36,794 nucleotides of DNA, from positions 1 through 36,794 of the forward strand of contig NZ_RHNU01000026.1 in assembly GCF_003946015.1 (NCBI RefSeq). The letters are read 5' to 3'. This document shows, in pieces, positions 14,806-21,737 of this stretch (positions within the stretch are counted from its first letter, which is position 1; every line of letters starts with the position of its first letter). The notes below the pieces were generated by a model that worked only from the letters and a program-made list of their open reading frames with translations, did not search any database and had not been told where the DNA came from. A program made the translations under genes and the position numbers. This DNA comes from Companilactobacillus insicii. GTDB lineage: Bacteria > Bacillota > Bacilli > Lactobacillales > Lactobacillaceae.

Positions 14806-15134
14806 TCACACAGTGTTTCTCTTAGTTCAGATGGATCAATATTTGCCAATCCCCAGTCACAGATAACATCAATGACTGGAATTAAGGATTGGCCTTTTTG
14901 GGTTAAATTGTATTCTACGTGCAGTGGTTGTTCATGGAAGTCATGACGTTCAACTAATCCATCAGTAATCATTTGTTGTATTTGTTCTGCCAGTATTTTG
15001 TGAGTGATAGGTTTCATATTGCGTTCCAAAGTATTAAATCTTGAATGTTCATTACCAGCAAGCTGGTATAAGATTCTTATTTTCCATTTTCCACGTATCA
15101 ATTGCATAGTTGCATCAAATTCATTTGCGTACAT
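14802..15134 (-). CDS. HxlR-family transcriptional regulator
   Basis: A 110-aa winged-helix regulator. It carries the HxlR hallmarks: RGKWKIRILYQLAGNEHSRF near the N-terminus, NTLERNMKPITHKILAEQI, and the wing segment HVEYNLTQKGQSL. HxlR proteins (HxlR, YodB, QorR) sense reactive aldehydes, quinones or disulfide stress. No Cys is present near the N-terminus (the only one is near the end, in VICDWGLA, and one at the last residues), so the YodB-type Cys6 switch is missing. Start ATG 15132-15134 with GAGGAAA upstream. It is divergent from the SDR gene at 15302 and probably controls it through the palindrome at 15218. Confidence 0.88.
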   Translation of the reverse strand: MYANEFDATMQLIRGKWKIRILYQLAGNEHSRFNTLERNMKPITHKILAEQIQQMITDGLVERHDFHEQPLHVEYNLTQKGQSLIPVIDVICDWGLANIDPSELRETLCD

Positions 15135-15217
15135 TATATTTCCTCATTTTTCCATATCGTCTATTCTAGGTAGTGCTCAAAATTTCCCGGCTTTTTTCAC
15201 TCTCTGTTTAGTTACCT

Positions 15218-15233
15218 AAAAGTGCGTACTTTT
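15218..15233. promoter_or_regulatory. HxlR operator candidate
   Basis: AAAAGT-N4-ACTTTT (AAAAGTGCGTACTTTT), symmetric at 14 of 16 bases. It covers the -35 region of the SDR promoter, whose -10 is TATAAT at 15252-15257. Confidence 0.5.
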
Positions 15234-15251
15234 AAAATTGCTATCTCAGTC

Positions 15252-15257
15252 TATAAT
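15252..15257 (+). promoter_or_regulatory. -10 box of the SDR gene promoter
   Basis: Perfect TATAAT; the -35 (about 15229-15234) is weak and lies within the palindrome, so a bound regulator would block or replace it. Confidence 0.5.
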
Positions 15258-15301
15258 AAGAAAACGTTGAAATCAATTAATTAAGAGGAAGTATATATAA
15301 T

Positions 15302-16027
15302 ATGAAAAAGTTAATAGTTATTACGGGTGCAAGTTCAGGATTCGGTGCAGCAATGGCACGTTTGTTTAATGCAAATGAGTATCCTTTATTGTTGTTAGGT
15401 CGTCGTATTGAGAAGATTGAAGCTTTGGATTTAAAAGGTGAGGTAATGATTAGACATGCAGATGTTACCAATCAAGAAGAATTGGCCAAGGCAATTCGTG
15501 AAGCGGAAGCTAAATATGGAGCAACTGATTTATTAGTTAATAATGCTGGAGTTATGTTGCTGGGTAATGTTTGGAAGCAATCATCCAAAGAATGGCAAAC
15601 AATGCTTGATACAAACGTGATGGGTGTATTGAATGGTATGCAGATTGTTCTTCCAGAAATGAAAAAAAATCACCATGGTACTATTATCAATATTTCATCA
15701 ATTGCTGGATTCAAAGCGTTCCAAAATCATGCTGCTTATGTAGCAAGTAAGTTTGGTGTTCATGGACTCAATGAGACAGTTCGTCAAGAAGTTTCAGGTG
15801 ATAATGTTCGTGTAATGTTAGTGGCTCCTGGAGCAGCCGAAACTGAATTGTTGACGCATGTTACAGATGACCATGCTTTAACAGAATATGAGGAATGGAA
15901 ACAATCAATGGGTGGAATTACGTTGGACCCTAAGCATGTTGCTGAAACAGTTAAATTCATGTATGAAATGCCACAAGAAGTTAATATTCGTGAAGTTGAT
16001 ATTGCTGCAACATTGCAAGATAACTAG
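15302..16027 (+). CDS. Short-chain dehydrogenase/reductase (classical SDR)
   Basis: A 241-aa classical SDR, NADP(H)-dependent oxidoreductase of the YdfG/serine-dehydrogenase-like group. Cofactor turn TGASSGFG (8-15), NNAG (80-83), catalytic Ser132/133 (ISSIAG), and the YVASK active site with Tyr146 and Lys150. The RR after the second strand (LLGRR) favours NADP over NAD. Ribosome binding site AAGAGGAAG before the ATG. Divergent from the HxlR gene; such HxlR/SDR or HxlR/reductase pairs usually serve aldehyde or quinone detoxification, so that is the inferred role. Substrate not readable. Terminator follows. Confidence 0.9.
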   Translation: MKKLIVITGASSGFGAAMARLFNANEYPLLLLGRRIEKIEALDLKGEVMIRHADVTNQEELAKAIREAEAKYGATDLLVNNAGVMLLGNVWKQSSKEWQTMLDTNVMGVLNGMQIVLPEMKKNHHGTIINISSIAGFKAFQNHAAYVASKFGVHGLNETVRQEVSGDNVRVMLVAPGAAETELLTHVTDDHALTEYEEWKQSMGGITLDPKHVAETVKFMYEMPQEVNIREVDIAATLQDN

Positions 16028-16035
16028 AATTTGTT

Positions 16036-16067
16036 AAAGAGTGAGAAGCGATTCTCGCTCTTTTTTT
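16036..16067 (+). terminator. Terminator of the SDR gene
   Basis: 12-bp stem AAAGAGTGAGAA / TTCTCGCTCTTT (one wobble), loop GCGA, then seven T. Confidence 0.8.
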
Positions 16068-16148
16068 GACAGTAATTTAGAATTATATTGTTAAAATATT
16101 TTTTTGTAGTAAAATTTCATTGCTGTAAGATATTAAAGGAAATATATT

Positions 16149-16427
16149 ATGCAAAATCTTAGCTATATAAATATTGTACTGGCATTATTGATCTTATATG
16201 TCGTAATTAAGAGACAATTAGAACCACGTACAGTTAAATTTAAACCAGAATTTTTTATTGTTATTATCTTGTTTGGAATTGCCTCGATTGGGGATGCTGT
16301 AAATAAACAGCATTTAAATCTTTCACAAAGCAATATATTAATTTTTGGAATTCTTAGTTTAATCAGTGCGGCTATTTTTGCGGGTCTAAGAGCTATATCT
16401 TATAAGTTTTGGATTGATGATGCGTGA
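16149..16427 (+). CDS. N-terminal part of a frameshifted DUF1453 (CcdC-like) membrane protein
   Basis: 92 aa with three hydrophobic segments (about 6-22, 36-50, 62-80) and the DUF1453 features RQLEPRTVKFKPEF and GLRAISYKFWIDD. Family members continue directly with a glycine- and basic-rich turn and two more helices, which here lie in the +1 frame from 16414. So this is very likely the front half of one broken gene; the break lies near 16415-16425. Ribosome binding site AAAGGA upstream of 16149. The role of DUF1453 proteins is not established. Confidence 0.55.
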   Translation: MQNLSYINIVLALLILYVVIKRQLEPRTVKFKPEFFIVIILFGIASIGDAVNKQHLNLSQSNILIFGILSLISAAIFAGLRAISYKFWIDDA

Positions 16428-16623
16428 AGGTAACTGGTTGACCATTGTTTGGTGGATAATAGGAATCGGCATGCATGCAGCAGTTGATATGCTTTGGACA
16501 AAGAGTTCTGTAACGTTGTTATTATATCTGGGTCTCACATTGTTAATTCAACGTGGACTCGTGTGGTATCGTGCTTCTTCCAAGTATCCGACGGAAATAG
16601 CGGCTAATATTGCTTCCCAATGA
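16414..16623 (+). CDS. C-terminal part of the frameshifted DUF1453 protein
   Basis: 69 codons with two hydrophobic helices (NWLTIVWWIIGIGMHAAVDM and SSVTLLLYLGLTLLIQ). It overlaps the 5' part by 14 nt in another frame, has no ribosome binding site before its TTG/ATG candidates, and joins it naturally in sequence (FWIDD then MREGNWLTI). I read it as the rear of the same gene, not a separate gene. Translational coupling is the alternative. Confidence 0.5.
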   Translation: MMMREGNWLTIVWWIIGIGMHAAVDMLWTKSSVTLLLYLGLTLLIQRGLVWYRASSKYPTEIAANIASQ

Positions 16624-16688
16624 AAAGACAAGAATCACCGTGAACGTCGAAGAAGTAGGCGAAAGTGATAGATTTTTTATTTTAAATA

Positions 16689-16727
16689 AAAATGCGTTTA
16701 GCTTATTTGGTTAGACGTATTTTTTTT
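16689..16727 (+). terminator. Terminator after the DUF1453 gene
   Basis: 14-bp stem AAAATGCGTTTAGC / GTTAGACGTATTTT with three wobble pairs, loop TTATTTG, T-run. The 60 nt before it contain no gene. Confidence 0.6.
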
Positions 16728-16840
16728 AAAAAGCAATTACGTTATTTAGCATAATTACTGACTATGAATGATAATTTTTAAAAATGTTATTATAAAAATG
16801 ACAATGAATAAGTCATTACGTATACTGAACAGGCAAGATA

Positions 16841-16869
16841 TTGAAAATGGAATAAGTGAGAGGTACAAT
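16841..16869 (+). promoter_or_regulatory. Promoter of ArsR gene 1, placing the start at the ATG
   Basis: TTGAAA (16841-16846), 17-bp spacer, TACAAT (16864-16869). Counting 7 nt on gives 16876, the A of the proposed start codon, hence a leaderless transcript. Confidence 0.55.
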
Positions 16870-16875
16870 ACTTTT

Positions 16876-17166
16876 ATGATTATCGAAGAACATAATAAAG
16901 ATGAAATTTTGTCAGATATATTTAAAGCATTATCAGAACCTAATAGACTTAAGATGATTAGAATTTTAAATGAATCAGAAAAAGAAATCAGTTGTGGTGA
17001 AATGAGTAAAAAGTTAAACTTGAGTTTATCAACTGTTTCTTACCACGCTAAAGCATTAAGAGAAATGGGACTTACTCATACTAGGAAAGAGGCTCAAACT
17101 AAATTTCTTTCTATTAATAGATCAACATTTAAAAGATATCTTCCAGGTTTTTTAGATTCTTTGTAG
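16876..17166 (+). CDS. ArsR-family regulator (copy 1)
   Basis: A 96-aa winged-helix repressor of the ArsR family. It has the opening IFKALSEPNRLKMIRIL, helix 3 with EISCGEMSKKL (single Cys, about C40), and recognition helix LSTVSYHAKALREMGL, ending GLTHTRKEAQTKF. No ELCV(C) metal site is present, so a drug or redox signal is more likely than a metal. Start: the frame is open to 16768, but ATG 16876 gives the family length, aligns with the copy at 26251 and coincides with the predicted transcript start. It is 64 nt before a DHA2 exporter with a palindrome between, so it should regulate that exporter. Confidence 0.8.
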   Translation: MIIEEHNKDEILSDIFKALSEPNRLKMIRILNESEKEISCGEMSKKLNLSLSTVSYHAKALREMGLTHTRKEAQTKFLSINRSTFKRYLPGFLDSL

Positions 17167-17185
17167 GATCTTTTTTGTATTGTAC

Positions 17186-17209
17186 TTCGATAGTTATACA
17201 ACTAATGAA
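17186..17209. promoter_or_regulatory. ArsR operator candidate before DHA2 exporter 2
   Basis: 24-bp symmetric site: TTC-N2-TAGTT, ATAC, AACTA-N2-GAA. It lies in the ArsR/MFS gap and covers a TATACA -10-like box (17195-17200). Confidence 0.5.
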
Positions 17210-17230
17210 TCAGTGGAGAGGACCTGAAGT

Positions 17231-18676
17231 ATGAATAGAAAAATATTGTTAGTATCAATTTTCATTGCTACTTTTATGACTTCAGTTGAAACAACTGTTG
17301 TTACCACTGCTCTACCAGCGATTATTAGTGATTTGCATGGATTGTCGATACAAAGTTGGGTTTTTGCGATTTACTTGTTAACTACTGCAATTACAACTCC
17401 AATTTATGGAAAACTAAGTGACGGTATAGGGCGAAAGCCAATATTTTTAACAGGATTATTTTTATTTACTTTAGGATCATTTTTATGTGGTTTCGCGACA
17501 AATATGTATTTTTTGGTAATTTTTAGAGCTTTGCAGGGTATTGGTGCAGGCGCAATAAGACCAATCACATTTACAATTATTGCTGACATGTTCAGTTTCC
17601 AAGAGCGTTCACGTGTAATGGCATTGAATAATACTGCATGGGGAATATCTGCTTTAATAGGACCACTTTTAGGTGGATTCATTGTAGATAGAATTAACTG
17701 GCATTGGGTATTCTTCATAAATGTTCCTCTAGGAATACTTGTATTTTTATTGATTTTGTTCGAGTTCAAAGAGGAGTTTAATAAAAATAACATATTAAAA
17801 GTAGACCACATAGGTATTGGATTATTGACAATGGTATTACTTTCGATTCTTTTAAGTTTACAATCTTTTGGAAATATAACTCCAAATTTTATAGTAATTA
17901 TTAGCGGTGTTTTAGTGTTCTTAATATCTTTGTACTTGTTTATTAAGGTTGAGAAACAATCCGTTGATCCATTGATACCACTGGACATGTTCAAATCTCG
18001 AACGTTTACAGTTCAGGTTATTACGGCATTATTAATGAGCGGAATGCAAATAGGATTTCAAATTTATTTTCCTATGTGGATACAATCCATTTATCAAATG
18101 CCATCATCAGTTGCAGGTTTAGCAATCACGCCAAGTCCGGTTATGTGGTTATTAACTTCATTTTTTACGGGGATGTTGATAAAGAGATTTGCTCCGAAAT
18201 TTATTACTATGACAGTTGTAATTATTCAAATATTATTTTATTTGATTCTAGTATTCAATAACGTACAAATGCCTGTAATATGGTTTTATATTATATCTGG
18301 TATTACAGGTGCAGGTTTAGGAATTGTTATTACAATGAATACTGTCATTGCACAGGAATTAGTAGATGATAAGAGTGTCGGTACAGCGTCTTCGATGGTG
18401 ACACTAGGAATTACTTTGGGGCAAACTGTAATGACTGGTATTTTTGGATTGATTTTTAATGTTTCTATTAATCGTAATTTGCAATCTTATCCAGAAGTAA
18501 GTGCCAGCAACTTGAATCGAGCAATTTCATTCAGTGGCACCAAATTAACCGATGTTACTGACATAAATCGTATTTTACTTAATTCATTCCATAATGTTTA
18601 TGTAGTAGTGATAGTAATTTTTACTTTGTTACTACTTTTGAACTTATGGGACAATAAGAATTCAGTAATTCGTTAA
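17231..18676 (+). CDS. DHA2-family MFS drug:H+ antiporter (copy with ArsR 1)
   Basis: A 481-aa exporter with about 14 helices. Helix 1 has TSVETTVVTTALPAII, motif A is GKLSDGIGRKP, helix 4 carries RALQGIGAGAIRP, and motif C reads ALNNTAWGISALIGPLLGG. Residue after GAGAI is Arg (R in GAGAIRP), where its relative at 6707 has Leu-Pro (GAGALPT); this is a polar change in a normally small-residue helix and may alter substrate range. Ribosome binding site GGAGAGG about 9 nt upstream. It is in an ArsR-MFS unit and is paralogous to the genes at 6707 and, more distantly, 26660. Efflux role by family. Confidence 0.9.
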   Translation: MNRKILLVSIFIATFMTSVETTVVTTALPAIISDLHGLSIQSWVFAIYLLTTAITTPIYGKLSDGIGRKPIFLTGLFLFTLGSFLCGFATNMYFLVIFRALQGIGAGAIRPITFTIIADMFSFQERSRVMALNNTAWGISALIGPLLGGFIVDRINWHWVFFINVPLGILVFLLILFEFKEEFNKNNILKVDHIGIGLLTMVLLSILLSLQSFGNITPNFIVIISGVLVFLISLYLFIKVEKQSVDPLIPLDMFKSRTFTVQVITALLMSGMQIGFQIYFPMWIQSIYQMPSSVAGLAITPSPVMWLLTSFFTGMLIKRFAPKFITMTVVIIQILFYLILVFNNVQMPVIWFYIISGITGAGLGIVITMNTVIAQELVDDKSVGTASSMVTLGITLGQTVMTGIFGLIFNVSINRNLQSYPEVSASNLNRAISFSGTKLTDVTDINRILLNSFHNVYVVVIVIFTLLLLLNLWDNKNSVIR

Positions 18677-18708
18677 TTAAACTCCTACAAAAAAATAATA
18701 ATATTATC

Positions 18709-18752
18709 TATAAAAAAGCTTGTAAATATAGTCAGTTAGTGCATGTTAAAAT
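18709..18752 (+). promoter_or_regulatory. Shared-motif promoter (copy A), HAD phosphatase gene
   Basis: TATAAAAAAGCTTGTAA (18709-18725), exactly 17 nt, then ATG-T-TAAAAT, that is an extended -10 with TG at 18744-18745 and TAAAAT at 18747-18752. The same arrangement occurs at 25502 and 28764. No normal -35 hexamer is present. Confidence 0.6.
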
Positions 18753-18782
18753 TATGTATTAACGTTTATGGAGAAATTATTA

Positions 18783-19529
18783 ATGAAAAATTTTGTGTTT
18801 GATATCGACGGTACAGTAAGTTTTGATGGTCAAAGTATTCCTGATAATATAGTTAATTCAATAAAAAAAATAATTTTGAATGATAATCAAGTTATTTTTG
18901 CATCCGCCAGACCCATTCGTGATTTGTTACCAGTTTTGCCAGAAGAGTTTAGTGATAATTTATTAATTGGCGCAAATGGTGCTATGGTGTCTAATCAATC
19001 CGAAATTCGAATTATTAATTCGATTGGCAAAAAAGATGCTGAATATATTTTTGAATTGATCACACGTTACCAACTATCTTACGTTGTTGATAGTGATTGG
19101 AATTATGCTTCACAAATATCAGAATCAAATTGTATGTATGGTCAAATTGATGTAGGAAATTTTGCGAGACGAGTGCCTCTATCGATGATTGAATCACCAG
19201 TTAAGGTTATTTTATTAGATTTGACCGATGAACTAATAGAGGAAATCTCAGGGTTACTTAATGCAAATACAAATTTATCAGTTGTCAGTCATATTGGTGA
19301 AGGTAATCTAAATATAACTGCCAGTGAAGTTAATAAGTATTCAACTCTTAATAAACTTGGCATTACTGAATATATTGCTTTTGGTAATGACATGAATGAT
19401 ATTGAAATGTTGCAACATGCTGAAAGTGGCATTTGGATAACTAGTAAGACAGATCCATTGGTAGACAATCAAACCGTGTGCGCTGCGGATGTAAATGAAA
19501 TAATTAAGAATATTGAAATGTTTTTGTAA
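18783..19529 (+). CDS. HAD-IIB (Cof-type) phosphatase
   Basis: A 248-aa cytosolic hydrolase of the Cof/YbjI branch of the haloacid dehalogenase superfamily, acting on sugar phosphates or flavin/pyridoxal-type phosphates. Motif I FDIDGTV with the nucleophile and acid/base Asp pair (D7 and D9), motif II FASARP, a C2-type cap (about 80-180), motif III Lys in PVKVILLD region, and motif IV GNDMNDIEML with its Asp pair. Start: ATG 18783, 9 nt after TGGAG; the ATG at 18768 overlaps that site. It is a single gene between the DHA2 exporter and the long hairpin at 19548, driven by the shared-motif promoter. Substrate not readable. Confidence 0.88.
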   Translation: MKNFVFDIDGTVSFDGQSIPDNIVNSIKKIILNDNQVIFASARPIRDLLPVLPEEFSDNLLIGANGAMVSNQSEIRIINSIGKKDAEYIFELITRYQLSYVVDSDWNYASQISESNCMYGQIDVGNFARRVPLSMIESPVKVILLDLTDELIEEISGLLNANTNLSVVSHIGEGNLNITASEVNKYSTLNKLGITEYIAFGNDMNDIEMLQHAESGIWITSKTDPLVDNQTVCAADVNEIIKNIEMFL

Positions 19530-19547
19530 AAGGCTGTGGCAAAAATG

Positions 19548-19608
19548 TCCAACAAAAAAATCAGGTCGTGGAAATCATAAGATTTCCCGAACTGATTTTT
19601 TTGTTGGA
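19548..19608. terminator. Long bidirectional hairpin between convergent genes
   Basis: 17-bp outer stem (TCCAACAAAAAAATCAG and its complement at 19592-19608), an inner 7-bp stem GGAAATC/GATTTCC and an ATAA tip. A/T-runs on both sides make it a terminator in both directions. It is preceded by GGCTGTGGCAAAAATG, a phrase often seen in lactobacillus terminators (from memory, not checked). Confidence 0.8.
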
Positions 19609-19611
19609 TAT

Positions 19612-20181
19612 TTAATCTTGGGTAAGTAATTCAGGACTCAGTGCTCTTGAATTCAAGAAAATATTGTATGCTTCTTTAGGATTTTTCACTGGGTTTTGAC
19701 TCAACCAATAGAGAATAAAATCAATAATTCCTTGTGACAAAATTTCGTTAGCAAAATCAGTCGGGACTTTATCTTCAAACATCTTGCCACTATGGACGAT
19801 TCGTAATATTAATAGTTTGGCTTTACGGATGATAACTGAATCAGGGCTTTTCATCAAGACGACAGCAAGCTCTTTTTGGCTATATAAGTATTTGAATAAT
19901 TGAAAGAATGCGTTATTATACTTTTCATTTTTAACATCAGTTGGCGAAGCCTTGGGATATTTGTCAAAAATATCTTCAATTTGAAGTAGAACTTCATTCT
20001 CATATTTTTCAATTAGATCATATTTATCCAAGTAATGTAAATAAAAAGTGCCGCGATTTATTTGGGCTTGGTTTACTAGGTCTTTGATTGATAGTTTATC
20101 GAATCCATTTAAATTAACTAGTTTTATGAATGCTTTTTGGATTCTTATTTCTGTTTGAATAATCTTGAGATTGGTTTCCAT
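19612..20181 (-). CDS. TetR/AcrR-family regulator (triad copy 2)
   Basis: A 189-aa regulator with a classical N-terminal helix-turn-helix: LSIKDLVNQAQINRGTFYLHY, where the recognition helix is INRGTFYLHYLDKYDLIEKY in the usual TetR form (GTFYxHxxxK). The rest is the helical ligand domain. Start: the frame runs back to 20250, but ATG 20179-20181 starts at METNLKIIQTEIRI, with GGGTG 6-7 nt upstream, and the extra region covers an operator-like repeat. It is divergent from permease copy 2 at 20420, and repeated TSAACACTTWGTTGA sites sit between them. Only loosely similar to TetR copy 1, so the regulator has changed faster than its partners. Confidence 0.87.
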   Translation of the reverse strand: METNLKIIQTEIRIQKAFIKLVNLNGFDKLSIKDLVNQAQINRGTFYLHYLDKYDLIEKYENEVLLQIEDIFDKYPKASPTDVKNEKYNNAFFQLFKYLYSQKELAVVLMKSPDSVIIRKAKLLILRIVHSGKMFEDKVPTDFANEILSQGIIDFILYWLSQNPVKNPKEAYNIFLNSRALSPELLTQD

Positions 20182-20194
20182 AATATACACCCGG

Positions 20195-20209
20195 TGAACA
20201 CTTAGTTGA
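20195..20209. promoter_or_regulatory. TetR operator repeat 1
   Basis: TGAACACTTAGTTGA, 14 nt upstream of the TetR ATG and overlapping its ribosome binding region. Confidence 0.55.
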
Positions 20210-20254
20210 TTTATTGAGACTAATAATACTAAAAAAAAGAATAAATTCAAGTAA

Positions 20255-20269
20255 TCAACACTTTGTTGA
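20255..20269. promoter_or_regulatory. TetR operator repeat 2
   Basis: TCAACACTTTGTTGA, differing from the first repeat at two positions and lying exactly 60 bp away. A weaker half-site TCAACACATATTGA is at 20330-20343. Confidence 0.55.
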
Positions 20270-20354
20270 ATATGTTGAGTATGTAAGGTTGATATGACTT
20301 ATTTTTGAATTTAAATGGTCAAATACAAATCAACACATATTGAAATATTGAATA

Positions 20355-20382
20355 TTGTTTAAATTTGAAAACTTTCTATTAT
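20355..20382 (+). promoter_or_regulatory. Promoter of permease copy 2 and CDF copy 2
   Basis: TTGTTT (20355-20360), 16-bp spacer, TATTAT (20377-20382). Start expected near 20389. Confidence 0.45.
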
Positions 20383-20419
20383 ATGAAATGTACAAGATAT
20401 TGAATGGATGGTGATTAAA

Positions 20420-21736
20420 ATGCTAAAAGCTGAATGGACCTATTTAATGAAAAATAAGACGTTTATTGTAGTATTAATAGCAATTGCTTTGATTCCAGCA
20501 ATTTATTGTTATTTGTATCTATCCTCTATGTGGAATACTTATGGGGAAACTGACAATATTCCTGTAGCAGTAGTAAATCAAGATCGTCAAGTTGAATATA
20601 ATGGCAAAGATATCGCTATTGGAAATAATTTAACGAAGAACCTCAAAAAGAGTGACTCGCTTAATTTTAAAACAATGAGTTATGACAAAGCTGAGAAAGA
20701 TTTAAAAAATGGAAAAGTTTATATGACAGTTATTATTCCAAAGGATTTTTCGAAAAATGCTACAACTATTTTGACAAAGGATCCTCAGAAAATGACAATC
20801 AAATATCGGATGAATTCAGGTCAGAACTTCATTGTTTCTAAAATAACTAATGGTGCAGCCACTTCAATCAAACAAAATGTTTCTAAACAAGTGACACAAT
20901 TGTATTCAAAAATTGTGTTGAGTGCACTAAATGGAGCAACCGTTGGGATGAATCAAGCCGCTTCTGGTAATTATCAATTAGCAGGAATTCCTAATATGAA
21001 TGTTGCTGCAAAAACAGGTAATCAAAAGATTTCTGATTCATTAGCCACAGGTGCTCAAAGATTAGCCCAAATTAGTACCGATACTAAGAATTCCCAAATA
21101 TTATCAAGCCCAATCAAAGAAGATGTGACAGATATCTCTAAAGTTCCTAATAACGGTACTGGAATGGCACCATTTGCAATTGCGATTGGTTTGTATGTCG
21201 GTGGAATTGCACTTGGAACAATGTATGACGGTTACGATCCTCGTAAGTACCCAAGAAGTTCTCTTGGTTGGTGGATTTCAAAAGCTAGTGTTATTGGTGT
21301 CGTAGCGACAATTCAATCAATTGTTTTATGGTTTACACTGATTAAATTCAACAATTTAGTTGTGAAATCACAATCGGTTTTATTCTTGGAATTGTTGTTG
21401 GGTTCCAGTTTGTTCCTATCGTTGATTTTTTGCTTGAGAAATCTCTTAGGCGGTTTTGGAACTTGGCTAGTATCAATTGTTTTAGTATTGCAACTAGCAT
21501 CTTCTGGTGGACTATATCCAACACAATTACTAAGTCCATTTGCTAAATCTATGAATCAATGGTTACCAATGACATATCTAATTAATGCATTGCGTGCCAC
21601 TATTTCAACAAGTGTTCCAATTCAAAGTAGTCTATGGACAGTGGTCGCAATTACGATTGGACTTAATTTATTGATTATTGCTAGATTTAAATTAGCAATG
21701 ATCAAAAATCCAATTGTAGTCGGTGGTGATGAATAA
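20420..21736 (+). CDS. YhgE/Pip-like ABC-2 type membrane permease (copy 2)
   Basis: A 438-aa membrane protein clearly paralogous to the gene at 9999: MLKAEWTYLMKNKTF start, first helix (about 15-38), LSSMWNTYGETDNIPVAVVN and VYMTVIIPKDFSK shared, then a large outer domain (about 45-235) and five or six helices. YhgE/Pip N-terminal and ABC-2 fold; probably exports or rearranges a lipophilic substrate. Like copy 1 it has no ATPase partner here. Start: ATG 20420, after GGTGA; the ATG at 20408 has no ribosome binding site, and copy 1 aligns from this Met. One nt separates its stop from the CDF start, so expression is coupled. Regulated by the divergent TetR. Confidence 0.85.
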   Translation: MLKAEWTYLMKNKTFIVVLIAIALIPAIYCYLYLSSMWNTYGETDNIPVAVVNQDRQVEYNGKDIAIGNNLTKNLKKSDSLNFKTMSYDKAEKDLKNGKVYMTVIIPKDFSKNATTILTKDPQKMTIKYRMNSGQNFIVSKITNGAATSIKQNVSKQVTQLYSKIVLSALNGATVGMNQAASGNYQLAGIPNMNVAAKTGNQKISDSLATGAQRLAQISTDTKNSQILSSPIKEDVTDISKVPNNGTGMAPFAIAIGLYVGGIALGTMYDGYDPRKYPRSSLGWWISKASVIGVVATIQSIVLWFTLIKFNNLVVKSQSVLFLELLLGSSLFLSLIFCLRNLLGGFGTWLVSIVLVLQLASSGGLYPTQLLSPFAKSMNQWLPMTYLINALRATISTSVPIQSSLWTVVAITIGLNLLIIARFKLAMIKNPIVVGGDE

Positions 21737-21737
21737 T

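Noticed and set aside
16624-16688. Possible extra gene between DUF1453 and the terminator
   Set aside because: No start with a ribosome binding site and no open frame longer than a few codons.
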